From Lantana camara (Eukaryota; Streptophyta; Magnoliopsida; Lamiales; Verbenaceae): a stretch of 64,000 bases of DNA. The translations under genes and the position numbers were made by a program. Below, piece after piece: positions 23,646 through 34,278 of the stretch. Location of the stretch: positions 35,428,001 through 35,492,000 of the forward strand of contig CM074864.1 of the NCBI GenBank assembly GCA_037501455.1, written 5' to 3'. The notes beneath the pieces are model-generated. The model did not search any database, was not told the DNA's origin, and saw only the letters and a program-made list of their open reading frames with translations. How positions within the stretch are numbered: position 1 is the stretch's first letter; each line of letters starts with the position of its first letter.

Positions 23646-23815
23646 CTATCACGAAAACATCAAACTCATGCATGTTGAGTTAGATTTGCATATGTTATGC
23701 GTCACGTTGGTCAACATTCGAGCAAGAAACGATAATTAATAGCAATGAATAGCACACATCACAATTATATAAGGATATGATGCGGGATGAATGCTCGTTC
23801 CATGAATGCAATTAC
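23646..23815 (-). other. Probable intron 2, element B copy 2
   Basis: Same donor and acceptor as copy 1 (17352-17521), 170 bases. Confidence 0.55.
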
Positions 23816-23830
23816 CTTTTGGTTGTTTCT

Positions 23831-24190
23831 TTAGCCTTCGCATTCACAATCCTTCAATTTATGTTTCGGTGATCCACATCCATAACATAGCCCCAATGTC
23901 TTCCAGCAACTCTCGTAGGTATGAGAACTCGTCCTACAACGAGCACACGAAGATGGTTCCGTTGATGAAGATACTTGTTCTTTCTTCTTTTCCTTTGGAT
24001 CCGCTTGAGAGTTCTCTCGTCTCCGATTCGGCCTCAATTCTGAGCTACTTTCCAACTCAAATCCTCCTACAAGACTTCTCTCTTTTAGCTTCTTGGATTC
24101 TACAATAAGAGCTTTCTTCGTACCCTCAACCCATGTTATAGACTTGGTTTTGGGTTTCGTCTCTCGAAAGTCTTCCCTAATTTCATCCAT
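23831..24190 (-). CDS. gag: Gag nucleocapsid with two intact zinc knuckles, element B copy 2
   Basis: The translated product is identical to the 119-residue frame at 17537-17896, with two complete CX2CX4HX4C knuckles. This part of the interior has stayed unchanged since the tandem duplication, although that says little about selection given the low overall divergence. Confidence 0.75.
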   Translation of the reverse strand: MDEIREDFRETKPKTKSITWVEGTKKALIVESKKLKERSLVGGFELESSSELRPNRRRENSQADPKEKKKEQVSSSTEPSSCARCRTSSHTYESCWKTLGLCYGCGSPKHKLKDCECEG

Positions 24191-24220
24191 GAGTTAGGCC
24201 AACCTAATGGACTTATTCGG

Positions 24221-24430
24221 TCACCTTAAATGTGTTCGAGGGCATACATTGGGTTTATGGATGAAGGAACTACTTCCACTACAATTGTCCAACCTCTTCC
24301 AATAATTACTACATGCGTGATTAGCTTCGCCACAATGCGTGCACGAAATTGTTTCCCAAGTAAAGGACGCTTCGGATTTGAATGAGGAATTCTTTCCCAT
24401 AATTGGAGCCACCATGCCTCGTACTTTCAT
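24221..24430 (-). CDS. Second, degenerate nucleocapsid copy, element B copy 2
   Basis: It corresponds to 17927-18136 with two residue differences (GEANHACSNY here, GESNHAYSNY there). As in copy 1, the last Cys of the first knuckle and the second Cys of the second are missing. Confidence 0.6.
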   Translation of the reverse strand: MKVRGMVAPIMGKNSSFKSEASFTWETISCTHCGEANHACSNYWKRLDNCSGSSSFIHKPNVCPRTHLR

Positions 24431-24551
24431 TGAGTGGTTAGCGTTGTAGTTCTTGGATTTTGTAAGAAACTCTTCCCTTTTGTCGACCCTAGCTTCAACT
24501 TAGAGACCATGATTGTTGAGGGGCGTAGTTTAGTTGTCGTATAAGACCAAC

Positions 24552-24724
24552 CTACAATATACAATCTAGTTTCAAAATACGATGCATGCGGTTAGTAGTG
24601 AGCATGGCACGTATATAAAGTAAAATGTGCACTTAAGGTATGCAAAAGCAACAATTAAGTGAATTTGAACTAGTTGTAAAGCATAAAAGTCAAGAAAGTT
24701 CGCATATCTTAATGCAATGCACAC
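24552..24724 (-). other. Probable intron 1 (leader), element B copy 2
   Basis: Donor CTAAG|GTGTGCATTGC and acceptor ATATTGTAG|GTTGG, 173 bases, as in copy 1. Confidence 0.6.
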
Positions 24725-24810
24725 CTTAGCTCGTTGTTCCTATGCCGTACGACCTATACTTGACGCAACACGACACTAGAACTCCCATTTTGCAACCCAG
24801 AGCTCTGATA

Positions 24811-27800
24811 CATAGTGGCGAGCCACCACATCCCCCCATATAGTCCCGAACCCACATATGAAATAGAAATCCATACATGAGCCTAAGGCTAAGCGAACGG
24901 GAACCTACACACACTCGCTAAGCTAGGCGGAGCTAAGACAGGATCAGAGCGCGTAAAACAATAAGAAAGCGGAAGCATATAGCAAAAACCAAAAAGATAA
25001 ATCCACAAAAACGGGGTTCGACTATCCCTAGAAGCCTATCCCGAATAAATATAATCAAGAATTCATACATAATTCATTAACAAATGTATAACATATACAT
25101 ACTTCCATTATCAAAATTAAATCATATACAAGATATATCCGAATACGAATGAAATGCAACTCGAGCTAGGAGGCTAGAACTTGACCGACTCACGACTCCA
25201 CCTAGCACAACCCAAAACCTACAAACTGAAAAGTTGAAAGGAGAGGGTCAATCCACCGGCCGAGTGAGGGGGCTAACGCACACCAACACATATCTATATA
25301 TATAGCAAGCACGTATTAAACCAAAGAATATGAACCGGGAATAGGGTTTTACATACCAAAGCCATTTTCCAAAAGAACTCATACTTATACATATATTCAT
25401 ATATTCTTAAGTTTGAAAACTCGTAAGGATTCATAGATTCAAAAACGCATATAGATTCATATTAAAACTCATAGGGATTCATAACTTCATAATGATTCAA
25501 ACCTTAACATATAAATCTCTTATTTAAATCGAAATATCCTATCCCGTTTCAAAATCAACATAATAAAAGAAACCGAAATTACCCAGCAAGTACGGGTCAA
25601 CTTTACCTCTTAATAAAAGAATTCATAAGAAACATAATGAAACATAAATTCATAAGATTCATATTCGCGTATTCCATCCACCTTCTCCGGAAGTCTGCAC
25701 GCGGGTTACGGGCCCATATCGTGCAACTCGATACCTGTACGTGGAGTACCGATCCCACAGCATACCTTAGGGAGCCCGTACACAGGCTTAACCAGTCGGC
25801 CCAACACCGCCTCGGGTGTCCTTACCTACCCCTCCGGGGCCCAAGGACTAATAAGATTCATAAGGATTCATAAGATTCATACAAAACATACCTAACTCGC
25901 GAAATCTAGAATCATATGATTTATACATAAGAAACATACCATAAGAAACATACCTTACCGTGCAACATGGCATAAGCTATACACGTACCACTCCGTGTCT
26001 TCCAAATTCATAATATGCCGAGGGAGATCCATGATTCGCTTGACACTACACGGTTTGGAGCATAGCCTCGTTGTAAAACCATTTTAAGCTTATATACACC
26101 CATACATATAATTTCAAAAGAATTCATATGAAATCGAATAACAAGGTTCAAAACGTATCATAAGACATATATTTAGTATATATATATAATAGTATATTCG
26201 CATGCGGGCTTGAAAACGAGCACATAGGGTCATAGGTCGCATTAACTAAAAGAAACAAACCTAAACTGCACCTTTTTCCAAAAGAGCTCACAAAAGAGCG
26301 TTGACGACCAAGAAGAGGCTAAATGGTGGAACCGACACCTCCCGAACCAAACTCTGAGAAAACGAGCATAAACTTATGACTTAGACTCGATCGTGAACCA
26401 CTTAGATGCACGGCTATGCATATGAATGCAAATGGATTAAATGAAATGCAAGAATCTACCACTTAGGTCATTCGAATTCAAAATTTGTACAAAACGTATC
26501 ATATCATTTCATATACGTATTTCATAAAGTATAACAATTAATTCCAACTTAAATCACACTTTATGTCACATTGAATACAAATAATATCCAAACAAAAGTC
26601 ACAAGCCTAAGTTCATAAATTAAATCATCACATCATGCATAAGTTTCACGTAAAAGCCATGCAAATGAACATCATAAATTCATATGAATTCCATTAAAAC
26701 AAAAGTCATCTTACATGCGTTAAATACACATGAAGGTTGCACATTTTCTTCAATATCTATTACATATGTCCTATACAAATGCATGAATTGCTCACGTACC
26801 ATATCCGTTATATAAGATCAAGAATGTAACAAGAATTAAACATGCAACGGATGAATAAACAAATAAAGCACTCCAAGCCCAGCTCCCCACCTCCCCTCTC
26901 GGGGAAATTTTGTTCCTAAAAGTACCCTCCTGGGTACACAACATGCAGAAGGATCTGCATAGAAAGTACCCGGCCGGGCACTTTCCATGAACAAGATCTC
27001 CCCGCCCGGGGAGATAGTTTCAGCCGCGCTAGAACGCCTTCATGCCCCTGTTTAGCCCTGTTATTCCTCCCAAACAAATACCAACTCATCTAGGCAAGAT
27101 AGGGCATGAAACAAGGCAGCAAATCAGTACAAAACTCCAACAAATTCACCCCAAAATTGACAGCAAGTAAAAGAGAAGGAAAAGGGTCCAAACTCATGCA
27201 TATACTCATCCAAAATGCAAGAACATTAATGGTATCTCACATATATCTCAACAATCACCAAATTCAGGCTTAAACATCAATAAATGAAGTTTAAGAGGTC
27301 AAGAATCTAGCACCAATTCAAGCCATAACTCAAGGAAATTCATAGAGTTCATAAAATTGCATAAAACCTAACTATTCATGTCATGGCTCAAAACTCAATC
27401 ATACAAGGCTTAAAATCTGAATTTCATGGATGAAAATGATCATATAAGCATATAGATATCAAATATGTACTTACCTCTTGAAGATGATGGAGGAAAATGA
27501 AGATTGAAGCTCAAAAACCTCCTTGGGTGGAAAGTGACGGGAATAGAACTGTTGCTGCTCCGAAGTTCAGATATTTCTCCACTTTTCCTTGCACAAACCG
27601 AGATGAGGGAAGAATGGTATAATAAAGCATTGAGTTAGTGAGTGGTGGGGCCAAGTTTCAAGTGAAAACGTCAAAAGAGGAGGGACTTATGTGCAATTTA
27701 CTGAAAGGTGGTCATATAAGCGCGAATTAGTTTTCTGGGAAAAATTCCGAGTATCAAACGGGACTAGAAAAATATGAGGCTACATTCCTTATCTGGAAAA

Positions 27801-28206
27801 TCTCGTTACGAGTCCGGATCCACTTCCGGAATCCGAATTCGAATTCCCGAGCTCAAGTTATAAATTCCGGAACACAAGTCGCACTAAGGCTAGTTAGGCC
27901 CTCGAGTCCCCAAAACAAATAAAATGGTGCGTTATCATTTCAAACATATCCAAAAATATAAAACGAGCACAAAAATGGATTCACAACACATAATACTCCA
28001 ACATATTAAAACAGCACGAAATTTCGTTCTCAAATTGAACACAAATGAAACACATTTCCAACAAAGAGGTAAATATTTCAAATAAGTGAATTCAAATTTC
28101 AAAAGAAATAATACTTAAATAATTAAATTAAAAAATAAATGAAATTAAATAAATTAAATCGCACACATACATCATACTTGTACGGTTGATCAGACGGGGT
28201 GTCACA
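24811..28206 (-). mobile_element. Element B, LTR 3 (original 5' LTR)
   Basis: This 3396-bp LTR has lost the terminal TGTAGCACCCGGAG and begins CATAGTGGCGAGCC against the PBS. Its right third differs from LTR 1 and 2 (GACAGCAAGTAAAAGAG, CAACAATCACC, GGGAAAAATTCCGAG). It ends GGGGTGTCACA at 28206, followed by target duplication AAACC and the resumed A LTR. Confidence 0.87.
26892..27015. repeat. GC-palindrome cluster, element B LTR 3
   Basis: Units: CCCCTCTCGGGG, GTACCCTCCTGGGTAC, AAGTACCCGGCCGGGCACTT (one stem mismatch) and ATCTCCCCGCCCGGGGAGAT. Confidence 0.8.
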
Positions 28207-30083
28207 AAACCACATAGACGCACGGCATGTTATGTACTTGGTATGAGATGCATAAGGAGTATAACTCATGTTATGATGTCATATAATCAAGTAATTCATT
28301 CCAAACGTTCAATACATGGTGGTTTCATATTCATGTATTTCATATCTTTCAAGATTCATATCAAATCAAGGCCATAAACTGCATATAGTATTCATAGCAC
28401 ATATTTAAACATGTTTAAAATGTATATAATAGCATACATTGGGAATTCCTAAAGTTAAATTCCTATAAAGGCAACGAATACAAAGGAAACGATACAAAGT
28501 AACACATAAAAGCATATGAGTTCATAATTCAAGAAGGGCATTCCAATTCGGCCATCAATTTGAAATATACAACCTACCACATAATAAAACATGTTAAATA
28601 AGCATATGAATCAATTAAAACACATACGAAGGTCAAGGGGGTGGAAGGAACGCAGGGAGATGGATTTTGGCGAACGTTGACAGTTTTTCGGAAATGAACA
28701 AGCTGTAGGAAATTGGAGATATCTCAAGTTCTAGAAGTTGGAATTAGGTTTAGTTTCTTGGAAATGAAACAAGACACATAGAGCTTTTCAATGGTATGTG
28801 TCTTGAATATTGGTTCAAATCGAGCTGAAAATGGCGTAGGTTTGAAGTTGGGTCAATGCAGAGTTTCGGTAAAGTAGCGAAACAATTTTCAAACGATCAT
28901 ATCTCACAAATGGGAAAATATATTGATCTGATTCCAATTTCAGGTTGTTTTAGACTTCAAGAGGTTTCCAACGGTTTAAAAATTAGGTCAATCTGAGTTC
29001 ATATGAGGGAGTACCCGGCCGGGGAAAATACAAGACAAAATCTACCCAGCCGGGGAAAAAGATTGCAGAAACTCACTGGATTAAAGTACCCGCCCGGGTA
29101 CTTTTTAGCACAAAAAACTACCCGCCCGGGTAGTCCTTCTGGGCGAGAAAAAGAAGCAAAATAGGGGGTTGTTCGTGGAGGGAAGAAAGGAGGCAAAAAT
29201 CACAACAAAACTCAACCCAAATAACCTAAAACATATAATATATCATGTAGGAATGTCAAATGCAAGTTTAGAACAAATTAAAGCACATTAATTCACAAAC
29301 CCACACACACATATATATGTATACATACACCTATATACACATATATACATACACATACTCTTGCTCCAAGATTTCTAACAATTAGGCATAGAATTCATAG
29401 ATTATCATATATTCATGCATATTCACACAAGATTTCAAGTTATAAAGCAAGAACCATAAAACCCTAGTTATCACCCAACATTTACATATACATATATACA
29501 CACATATACCTTGGAAAGGAAGAAGAAGAGGAAGAAATGGTTGGAGCTTGAATTCTTGGACCAAAACTTGAAGAATTTATCTTGTCCCCTTGTTTGATAG
29601 CTTGGATCGATCATATGAAGAAGGGAGCAGGAGTTGGGAGCTCTTGTTTAGCTAGAAAAAATAAAAGAAGAAGAATGCGGTTGCAAGGGGTGTGGATCGT
29701 GTAAATGGAGAGGGAAAATGGAAGAAATTACACTTTGGTCCTTTGAGAATTTAAGTGAGTCAATTAAGGACCCATGGGTTAATAGATGAATAATTGAGGT
29801 CCAATTCAAGGTTCGATTAAGTCCAAGGATTTCACATAGTATCAAATAAGTGCATAAATGAAATAAAACATTAATTAGCAAGTATACAAGTAGTAAATGA
29901 ATTTAAATAACACAGTCAAAGATCACCTAAATCATATAGAGATCACGTAATGACAATTAATTCACGAAAGTAAAGTATATTAAAAGTCTACTTAGCAAAT
30001 AAAACAAATATAAGTCACATAACTCTCAGTCTAATCCAACTCGTGACGTCATACCTGACATGCCGAGAAATTGGGGCGTTACA
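28207..30083 (-). mobile_element. Element A, 5' LTR, segment 2
   Basis: It continues the A LTR from AAACCACATAGACGCACGG and parallels 5460-7339 closely. It ends GGGGCGTTACA at 30083, followed by ATTAA. It contains the palindrome cluster at 29010-29134. Confidence 0.87.
29010..29134. repeat. GC-palindrome cluster, element A 5' LTR
   Basis: Units: AGTACCCGGCCGGGGA, CTACCCAGCCGGGGA, AAGTACCCGCCCGGGTACTT and ACTACCCGCCCGGGTAGT. The last two are strong stems with different flanks (AAGT/ACTT and ACT/AGT). Confidence 0.8.
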
Positions 30084-30515
30084 ATTAAACATTAAGCCCT
30101 TGGCCAAGGTGGATAAAGATCAAGACATCTAGAAAATGGGGTGTTCTATGATTGAGATCGAAATGGATATGAAACCAACTTAACTTTAAAGATCAAGAAT
30201 ATTTTGGCTCTGAGAATATTCTCATGCCTTAGTTCTTGATTGAGAGATGGAGTTGTAGGAGGATCGATGATTGTCATTGATTGAAAGGTTCTTCGATTCA
30301 TTTCGTTATTCGACTAGGGGTCACACACCCATTGCTAGATTATGGCAGTGTGATCTATGAAGTGATTAATTAATTAGGGAATTAATTAATTATTGTCACT
30401 GCTAATCGAATAACGAACCTAAAGGGTCACACGCAAATGCTAGAACACGAGGGTTATGGTAGGATGTTAATATGATTAACAAAGGATCAAAATAGTTGAT
30501 CAAAATGGAGCAAAA

Positions 30516-30611
30516 CACGTGGGCATTGCCACGTGTCAAAGACACGTAACTGCCACGTGTCACGCAAGCCTGCGTGGCTGCCACGTGTCTTGTACACGTG
30601 GCATGCACGTG
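30516..30611. promoter_or_regulatory. CACGTG (G-box) cluster in solo copia LTR
   Basis: Six CACGTG palindromes within 96 bases, several as GCCACGTGTC, upstream of the TATA box at 30961 in the LTR's plus-strand orientation. G-boxes are bound by plant bZIP and bHLH factors. The cluster sits in the same LTR position in both other copia LTRs. Confidence 0.65.
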
Positions 30612-30960
30612 GCTTTGGGCGTGTGTTTGCTTCATATGTGAATTCTTTTCTAGAGTTAATTAATTAATTTTAGTCTTTTAACTGATTTTGAATTAATTGT
30701 TAAGACTATTCACAAATAAGCTTAACCCAATAAATAATTAATTGGGAATTAATTTATTTATTGAATATTGACTTTTAACTTTAGGAAAGTTGAAAAGTCC
30801 AACTTCCTATTATAGAAGAGAGAAGAATATTCTTGCAAGACATGGAGAACAAGTTGGGAACTTATTTTCTCCAATTAAATCATTAATTAAATTAGTTAAT
30901 TAGTGAGCAAGAAAACAATCTAATTGGTTCTTGGAAACCCTAGGGGTTCGAACCAACCTA

Positions 30961-30970
30961 GTATAAATAC
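30961..30970 (+). promoter_or_regulatory. Putative TATA box of solo copia LTR
   Basis: GTATAAATAC lies inside the palindrome CTAGTATAAATACTAG, about 350 bases downstream of the G-box cluster. Confidence 0.55.
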
Positions 30971-31364
30971 TAGGGATGGTGCTTCTCTTATGCGTTAGAC
31001 CAACACTCATGAAGTGTTAAGTTTTTGAGAAAATTAAAAGAAAAGTTTTCAAAGAAAACCCTAGCCATTAACACAAGCTATAGAACTAGCATTCTCACTT
31101 GCTTGATCGTGTTCTACGACCGGTGTGGATACTCTTTGGAGGCCTTCTACTTTGGAGTCTAATTCGGAGGACCATTTGAGGGACTTTCCGCTTGAAGGGT
31201 GTTTGTTAGGCGGTAACAACATCACAAGAAAGCTTCAACTAAAGTGAGTTTCTTGTTTTTCCCAACGTTACAGTACGAAAGCAGTACGAAAATTGCAAGA
31301 CAACGATTAAACTTGTGGAAAAATTTTAAACTTCTGCTGCTCAACTCTTTCGTGTTTTTCAACA

Positions 31365-32042
31365 CACCGATGTTTTACAGCTAGCTCAAGAAACCCACCT
31401 TTCCCCCGACCTCCCGAGGTTTGGCGAATCTCACAAAGTTGGAGTTGTATTGATGGGGGAGTTCGGTGACCCCACGACCGACCCGAGTTTCCATAGCACT
31501 ACTCCGGGGCCCAGTTCATAAGTTCTAAATTTTCAAAATTTCTGAATTTTCAAGACTTATATTTCAAAGTCAAAAATCTCGCTAGTTGAAAACATACACC
31601 AACTCTTTTCAAATCGAACAAACGAAGATATAGTTTGCGTATGTATACGAAAGTGTTCTTCAAACTATTTTCATAACAAAAGGGTCAATTCCCACAAAAT
31701 ACGTAGCAAACACGTATTTAAGTACATATGTATATACGTAGGTCGTATGCAGGCTCAAAACTCAGGTAGGGTTGTAGGTGATATTTACTAAAAGAAAAAA
31801 ACCTCACCTTGACGACGTAACGGAACAAAAGGGGCAAACAGATGCCTAAAGGACCACCTCGTCACCCACGGAATGAACCTATGGTCAAAACAAAGAACAA
31901 GAGATCAACTTAGACTCGATATGAACCAATTATATGCTCGACAAATGCGTATGAATGCAAATGATGCGTAAGAAATGCAATGAAGTAGCACTTAACGCAT
32001 GCAAGTTCATATCAAGTTATGAGTCTTATATATCACATTAAA
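31365..32042 (-). mobile_element. Element C, 5' LTR, segment 2
   Basis: C's LTR resumes at CACCG and runs to TTAAA (32038-32042), where element D is inserted. There is no gene; text such as ACTACTCCGGGGCCCAG resembles the other superfamily LTRs. Confidence 0.6.
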
Positions 32043-33779
32043 TGTAGCACCCCAGATGGAAGGCACCACATCCCCCGCATCGGGACCCGTCCCGCATAAG
32101 AAATGGAGAGTCCATACACGAGCCAAATCACGGTGAATGGGGACTCACTCACACACTAGGCTAGGCGGGAGCTAGAACCTAGATACCAAATATACAAGTT
32201 CATGAATTTAAATGCGTGTGCGGAAGCAGAACATATATTCATTAACGAGGTTTATCATAAAAGACGGGGTTCCACTAGCATAAATACCTAGTCCCGAAAC
32301 AATATAACATAATCATAACATTTCATACATAAATCTATAACTTATTCAATTAACAAAATGTGTGAAGTGACCCAAACTGACCAAACTACTCGCCTGACTC
32401 GAAGCCCCGCCTAGCACTCCAACACTTGCAAGAGAAAACTGAAAACAAAGCCGGGTTCAGTCTATAGGAGACTGGTAGGTATAAAACAGGGCATAATATA
32501 CTATTATCGCAGAATTTAAACACTCACGCGTGCAAGCTATAATCCCGTGCGAGGTTTTTAAGATATTTCCCAAATGGGTAAAACAAAGGAAAACAACGCT
32601 CGGGATTACAACTATCAAATCCATTCATTCATAATCATTCATGAGGTCATTACGTGAACCCTGGCGGGTGGGCGAACATCTCCAACTTACTCCTCGTATG
32701 TGCGTATCGATTCAATCTTTTCATTAGCGATCATACACATTCATGTATAATTGTTCATATTCATTCATAATCAATCATAATCATTATTATTCATAAATAT
32801 AAACACTTACGCCTTTTTCCTCCGGGTGGTGGACGGGTTAGCAAGACCCGGCCACCGGTCCATACATTGACCCAAGGGGGTACATGAATCCCCCAAGGGC
32901 ACTCAGCTCCCATTCCCCGCTAAACCTCCTAGAGAGGGTCGGTATCACCATAAATGTGGTGGGACTAGTACAAGGGATCACCGTCAGCCCTTGCCTCCCC
33001 GAATCGCCACTTGCACTAAGTCCCTTGGTCCGTGTGATCAATCATGTCCACGCCAAAAATCATAAGCTGGGAATACATAAAAGAAGGGCTTTACATTGGA
33101 AAATCATAGATTCTTTTGAAAAGACTCGATATATGTACATATATATAATATTTTGGCTTAAAACCTGCATATAAGGGATATATCGGGTCATCATAGCTAA
33201 TAGAAGAGAAACCCACCTGTTACACCTTACCGAACAATAATTAGAAGAAAAGAAGACTTGAGATGTCGTATGAACCCGCATCTCCGCCATGCAGAAAATT
33301 ATACAAGGACAATGTAACATGCTCTTGAGACTCAAGACTCCAAATGAACCATATATGACGCACGGCAATGCTATGCACATGATATGAATACATAAAAGAT
33401 GATAGTATGTCATGAACACGTTCATGTGCACTATTAATGCATTTAAGGCATATAAACAAGCCATTCATTCGTTCAAGGCAGCGTTCATATATATTCAAGT
33501 TCATAATTTCACATTTCCTATCAATTCAATCCACGAATTTCATATAACAATCATAACACGTACTATTTCACGTCCAAACGTTTCATAATTCATGGCAATT
33601 CAAGTCATGAATTCATATAACATTTATAGCTCAAAGATTACAAGTTTACAATTAGAGAATAGATAAATAAATACATTCAAGTCATGTTCGGAAATTAAAT
33701 AACACGAAATAGGTAACAATTAAATTTCAAAATTAAATATATAAATAATTCATAACATATATATAATATACATAAATAC

Positions 33780-33782
<3 letters not shown>

Positions 33783-33812
<30 letters not shown>
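33783..33812. repeat. (TA)n microsatellite, element D 3' LTR
   Basis: About 15 TA units; the matching region of the other D LTR is greatly expanded (50105-50195). Confidence 0.9.
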
Positions 33813-33815
<3 letters not shown>

Positions 33816-34160
33816 GTACCGTGCATGCATTTAATAATATATATATGCTATATATACACATTTGCATGCATATTGCCTTATATATATATATAAACATGCA
33901 TGTTATATCACACTAATTGCACACATGCATGCAAGATTATATTTATATATATATACGTAATACAATAACAAATTAACAAAAGAACACCACTACATGCATG
34001 CATTACTAGGTTATATTACGTAATATATATTATACATACATATATACATACACAGCAACACACAACATAATCATACAGCCCTGCACACTGACGATATAAA
34101 TACATATGACACAAACATGCACGATAGGAAAGAAATGGCAGCAGTAAACTCCAAGCAGGG

Positions 34161-34278
34161 CATTCCCCTCCCGGGGTAAAAGCCAGCACAAACCTTCCCC
34201 GGCCGGGGAAGGAGATGCAGAACGAATCTGCACAAAGCGGGGACACAACAGGCCAAAATCTCCCCGCCCGGGGAGATT
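34161..34278. repeat. GC-palindrome cluster, element D 3' LTR
   Basis: Units: TTCCCCTCCCGGGGTA, CCTTCCCCGGCCGGGGAAGG, a half unit (GCGGGGACAC, left arm missing) and ATCTCCCCGCCCGGGGAGAT. The other D LTR keeps the third unit whole. Confidence 0.82.

Larger units (their letters stand above)
21913..24810 (-). mobile_element. Element B interior 2
   Basis: This interior is 2898 bp. It carries the same features as interior 1: PPT (21913-21928), intron 3 donor (22457), intron 2, two nucleocapsid frames, leader intron and PBS (24801-24810). It has one copy of the 22-bp sequence duplicated in interior 1. The 22630-23645 stretch shows no recognisable protein. Confidence 0.85.
12184..28206 (-). mobile_element. 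Element B: tandem LTR-interior-LTR-interior-LTR retrotransposon
   Basis: Three LTR copies (12184-15595, 18517-21912, 24811-28206) alternate with two interiors (15596-18516, 21913-24810). The outer edges have TGTAGCACCCGG at the left and GGGGTGTCACA at the right. They are flanked by ACACC (12179-12183) and AAACC (28207-28211), a 5-bp target duplication with one mismatch; the undamaged A LTR at 5460 reads GAAACCACATAG there, confirming the site. One insertion duplication around three LTRs means the tandem arose after insertion, by unequal exchange. The interiors have no pol. Confidence 0.9.
4656..30083 (-). mobile_element. Element A: complete non-autonomous LTR retrotransposon, itself interrupted by element B
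   Basis: The element is bounded by TGTAGCACCCGGG at 4656 and GGGGCGTTACA at 30083, that is TGTAACGCC...GGGTGCTACA on the minus strand, with a perfect 5-bp target duplication ATTAA. In minus orientation it reads 5' LTR (10737-12183 and 28207-30083), PBS, a 3.4-kb interior, PPT, 3' LTR (4656-7339). Element B occupies 12184-28206 within the 5' LTR. No pol domain is visible in the interior, so movement must have depended on proteins supplied in trans. Confidence 0.88.
30084..31364 (+). mobile_element. Solo copia LTR, second part
   Basis: It continues the LTR broken at 4655 and matches the middle and end of the copia LTRs at 39167 and 46531 read in reverse (CTTGGCCAAGG, GATCAAGACATC, GGATATGAAA, the CACGTG cluster, ending TTTTTCAACA). 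After 31364 the target duplication CACCG (31365-31369) matches 3912-3916. With element A removed the LTR is about 2.0 kb, close to the 1.93 kb of the complete copia element. Confidence 0.87.

Noticed and set aside
12184..28206. Assembly duplication as the explanation of the two B interiors
   Set aside because: The two copies differ by substitutions, a 22-bp indel and a one-base indel, and the middle LTR is a hybrid in the order expected of exchange. Not fully excluded without reads.
33060..33504. Hydrophobic 134-codon frame that might be a membrane protein
   Set aside because: It lies in D's LTR, and the matching region of the other D LTR does not keep this frame open.
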